Source: Fidelibacterota bacterium (GTDB taxonomy: Bacteria > Marinisomatota > Marinisomatia > Marinisomatales > UBA1611). Taken from it: a DNA stretch of 6,082 nt. The DNA is taken from NCBI GenBank assembly GCA_002722105.1, contig PBKF01000008.1:12550-18631 (forward strand), written 5' to 3'. Each line of letters opens with the position of its first letter. The stretch's first letter is position 1. The notes beneath the pieces are model-generated. The model was not told where the DNA came from. It ran no database searches and saw only the letters and a list, made by a program, of their open reading frames with translations. Of the stretch, positions 4,610 to 6,082 are shown piece after piece. A program made the translations under genes and the position numbers.

Positions 4610-6082
4610 ATGCAACTTTATTGTCCAAGTCCAACAAGCTACGAGCGCTGGAAAACACGTGAAGTTATGGTTGGTAATGTAGGTATTGGTGGGAAAAATC
4701 CCATACGAATCCAATCCATGACCACAACAGACACCATGGATACAGATGCTACTATAGAACAATCAATTCGAATGATCGATACAGGATGTGAGATTATACG
4801 AATAACCGCACCAAGTAATAAAGAAGCAGAAAATTTACAAAAAATCAAAGATGGATTACGAAGTAAAGGATTCAATACACCTTTGGTCGCAGATATTCAT
4901 TTTACTCCCAATGCTGCAGAAATAGCAGCAAGCATTGTTGAAAAAGTTCGCATAAACCCTGGCAATTATGCTGATCGAAAAAAGTTTGAAATTCATGATT
5001 ACAACGATGCAATGTATGCAGAAAAACTGGAGAGAATACAAGAACGATTCATACCCTTAGTTCGAATTTGTAAAGAAAATGGTACTGCTATGCGAATTGG
5101 TACAAATCATGGATCTTTATCAGACAGAATTATGAGCCGATATGGTGATACACCACTTGGGATGGTGGAATCAGCTCTGGAGTTTCTAAGGATCGCTGAA
5201 AATGAAAGTTACCATGATATAATACTTTCAATGAAAGCAAGTAATACACAGGTCATGGTTCAGGCATACAGACTGTTAGTAAAGACTATGATTGAAGAAA
5301 AGATGAATTATCCACTCCATCTAGGCGTAACAGAAGCAGGAGAAGCAGAAGATGGCAGAATCAAATCAGCTGTCGGGATCGGTACATTATTAGAAGATGG
5401 TTTGGGTGATACAATCCGTGTATCGCTTACAGAGGAACCGGAAGCTGAAATTCCTGTAGCTCAATTATTAGTAGATCGTTATTCTGGTAGAAAAAATCAC
5501 AGTGAAATACCTAAAATAGATTCAACACCATACGACCCATTTTTCAGGAAAAGGCGTACTACAAACGGAATTTTAAATTTAGGGGATGAAGAAGTACCAC
5601 GTGTGATAGGCGATATTTCAAATTCAAAATCCATTAGTCATAATGATTTGAATTCATTTGGTTATTTGTATTCAAAATCACAGGATAAGTGGCATGTTTC
5701 TGATCAAGCGTTGGATTATTTATTTATTGGTGATAATAAGCTTGATTTTGAAATACCTGGTAGCTTAAGTATTATTCAAAACAATAGATCTTTTAAACAA
5801 AGTGAAAGACATTATCCCTTATTTAATTCTTATGAGCTGGATTCTATTGACCCAAAGCAAATTTCATTTTTAAAAGTAGAATCAAGTATATATCTAGGAG
5901 ATTTATCCTTATCGCCAAAAACAATTTTAATTCTGGAATCAAATAAAGAACATGGTTATGCTGCATTACGTCAAAAATTTATTGAATTGATTGAGCTTAA
6001 GATTCTAAATCCAGTCATTGTAAAAAGAGATTATTCAGCAAACACAAGCGATGAGTTTTTGCTCTATTCTTCAATAGATTTA
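4610..6082 (+). CDS. ispG: IspG, (E)-4-hydroxy-3-methylbut-2-enyl-diphosphate synthase, long form (right-truncated)
   Basis: IspG (GcpE) reductively opens 2-C-methyl-D-erythritol 2,4-cyclodiphosphate to HMBPP, the penultimate MEP-pathway step, in the cytoplasm with a [4Fe-4S] cluster. The visible 491 residues begin with YERWKTREVMVGNVGIGG and NPIRIQSMTTTDTMDT. They continue through the TIM-barrel motifs RITAPS, VADIHFTPNAAEIA (from residue 93), KVRINPGNYAD (R114-N119), MRIGTNHGSLSDR, HLGVTEAGEAEDGRIKSA (Glu242) and GLGDTIRVSLTEEPEAEI (near 267). The sequence continues about 200 residues past the barrel without the Fe-S domain, which marks the long form with an inserted domain known from Bacteroidota, Chlamydiae and plants. 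The insert is much less recognisable than the barrel. The cluster cysteines lie beyond the window, so integrity cannot be confirmed. ATG 4610 fits the family's N-terminus. No Shine-Dalgarno is seen; coupling to the TPR gene 2 bases upstream is likely. Confidence 0.95.
   Translation, partial: MQLYCPSPTSYERWKTREVMVGNVGIGGKNPIRIQSMTTTDTMDTDATIEQSIRMIDTGCEIIRITAPSNKEAENLQKIKDGLRSKGFNTPLVADIHFTPNAAEIAASIVEKVRINPGNYADRKKFEIHDYNDAMYAEKLERIQERFIPLVRICKENGTAMRIGTNHGSLSDRIMSRYGDTPLGMVESALEFLRIAENESYHDIILSMKASNTQVMVQAYRLLVKTMIEEKMNYPLHLGVTEAGEAEDGRIKSAVGIGTLLEDGLGDTIRVSLTEEPEAEIPVAQLLVDRYSGRKNHSEIPKIDSTPYDPFFRKRRTTNGILNLGDEEVPRVIGDISNSKSISHNDLNSFGYLYSKSQDKWHVSDQALDYLFIGDNKLDFEIPGSLSIIQNNRSFKQSERHYPLFNSYELDSIDPKQISFLKVESSIYLGDLSLSPKTILILESNKEHGYAALRQKFIELIELKILNPVIVKRDYSANTSDEFLLYSSIDL

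Noticed and set aside
4639..4875. 78-residue open frame on the minus strand
   Set aside because: It lies entirely antisense to the highly conserved N-terminal barrel of ispG and resembles no protein.
4856..5041. 61-residue open frame on the minus strand
   Set aside because: It is antisense to the ispG barrel region; no ribosome site or motif.

Overview
The window looks like AT-rich bacterial chromosome with ordinary housekeeping and envelope genes, all on the + strand and tightly packed. No phage, IS, CRISPR, tRNA or rRNA signal was seen. The best taxonomic hint is the long form of IspG at the right edge, which carries an insert after its TIM barrel. That form is known from Bacteroidota and relatives, Chlamydiae and plants. 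Together with the small exported TPR proteins and the low GC, it suggests the Fibrobacteres-Chlorobi-Bacteroidetes (FCB) group, for example Bacteroidota, Ignavibacteria or Marinimicrobia. This placement is inference; no marker gene settles it.

Layout. Positions 2-151 hold the 3' end of an unrecognised gene. Three bases later comes an ISOC/YcaC-like cysteine hydrolase of the isochorismatase superfamily (155-688). Next are a small exported heavy-metal-associated (HMA) domain protein (765-1103) and a YdjM-like membrane-bound metal-dependent hydrolase (1141-1650), whose start codon directly follows a perfect 8-bp inverted repeat. A large exported TPR protein follows (1779-3389). Just after its signal peptide it has a poly-lysine/serine segment encoded partly by a 51-bp tandem repeat. 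A convincing intrinsic terminator (3425-3447) closes this block.

The second block is a smaller exported TPR protein with a GTG start (3495-4607), followed two bases later by ispG (4610 to the right edge, incomplete). IspG is the penultimate enzyme of the MEP isoprenoid pathway. The window ends inside its insert domain, so its Fe-S cysteines are not visible.

The genes do not form an obvious pathway. The two TPR proteins are probably envelope or periplasmic scaffolds, the HMA protein probably binds copper or another soft metal outside the cytoplasm, and the two hydrolases have no assignable substrate. I found no convincing undescribed multi-gene system. The most unusual item is the exported TPR protein with the polycationic, repeat-encoded N-terminal segment.
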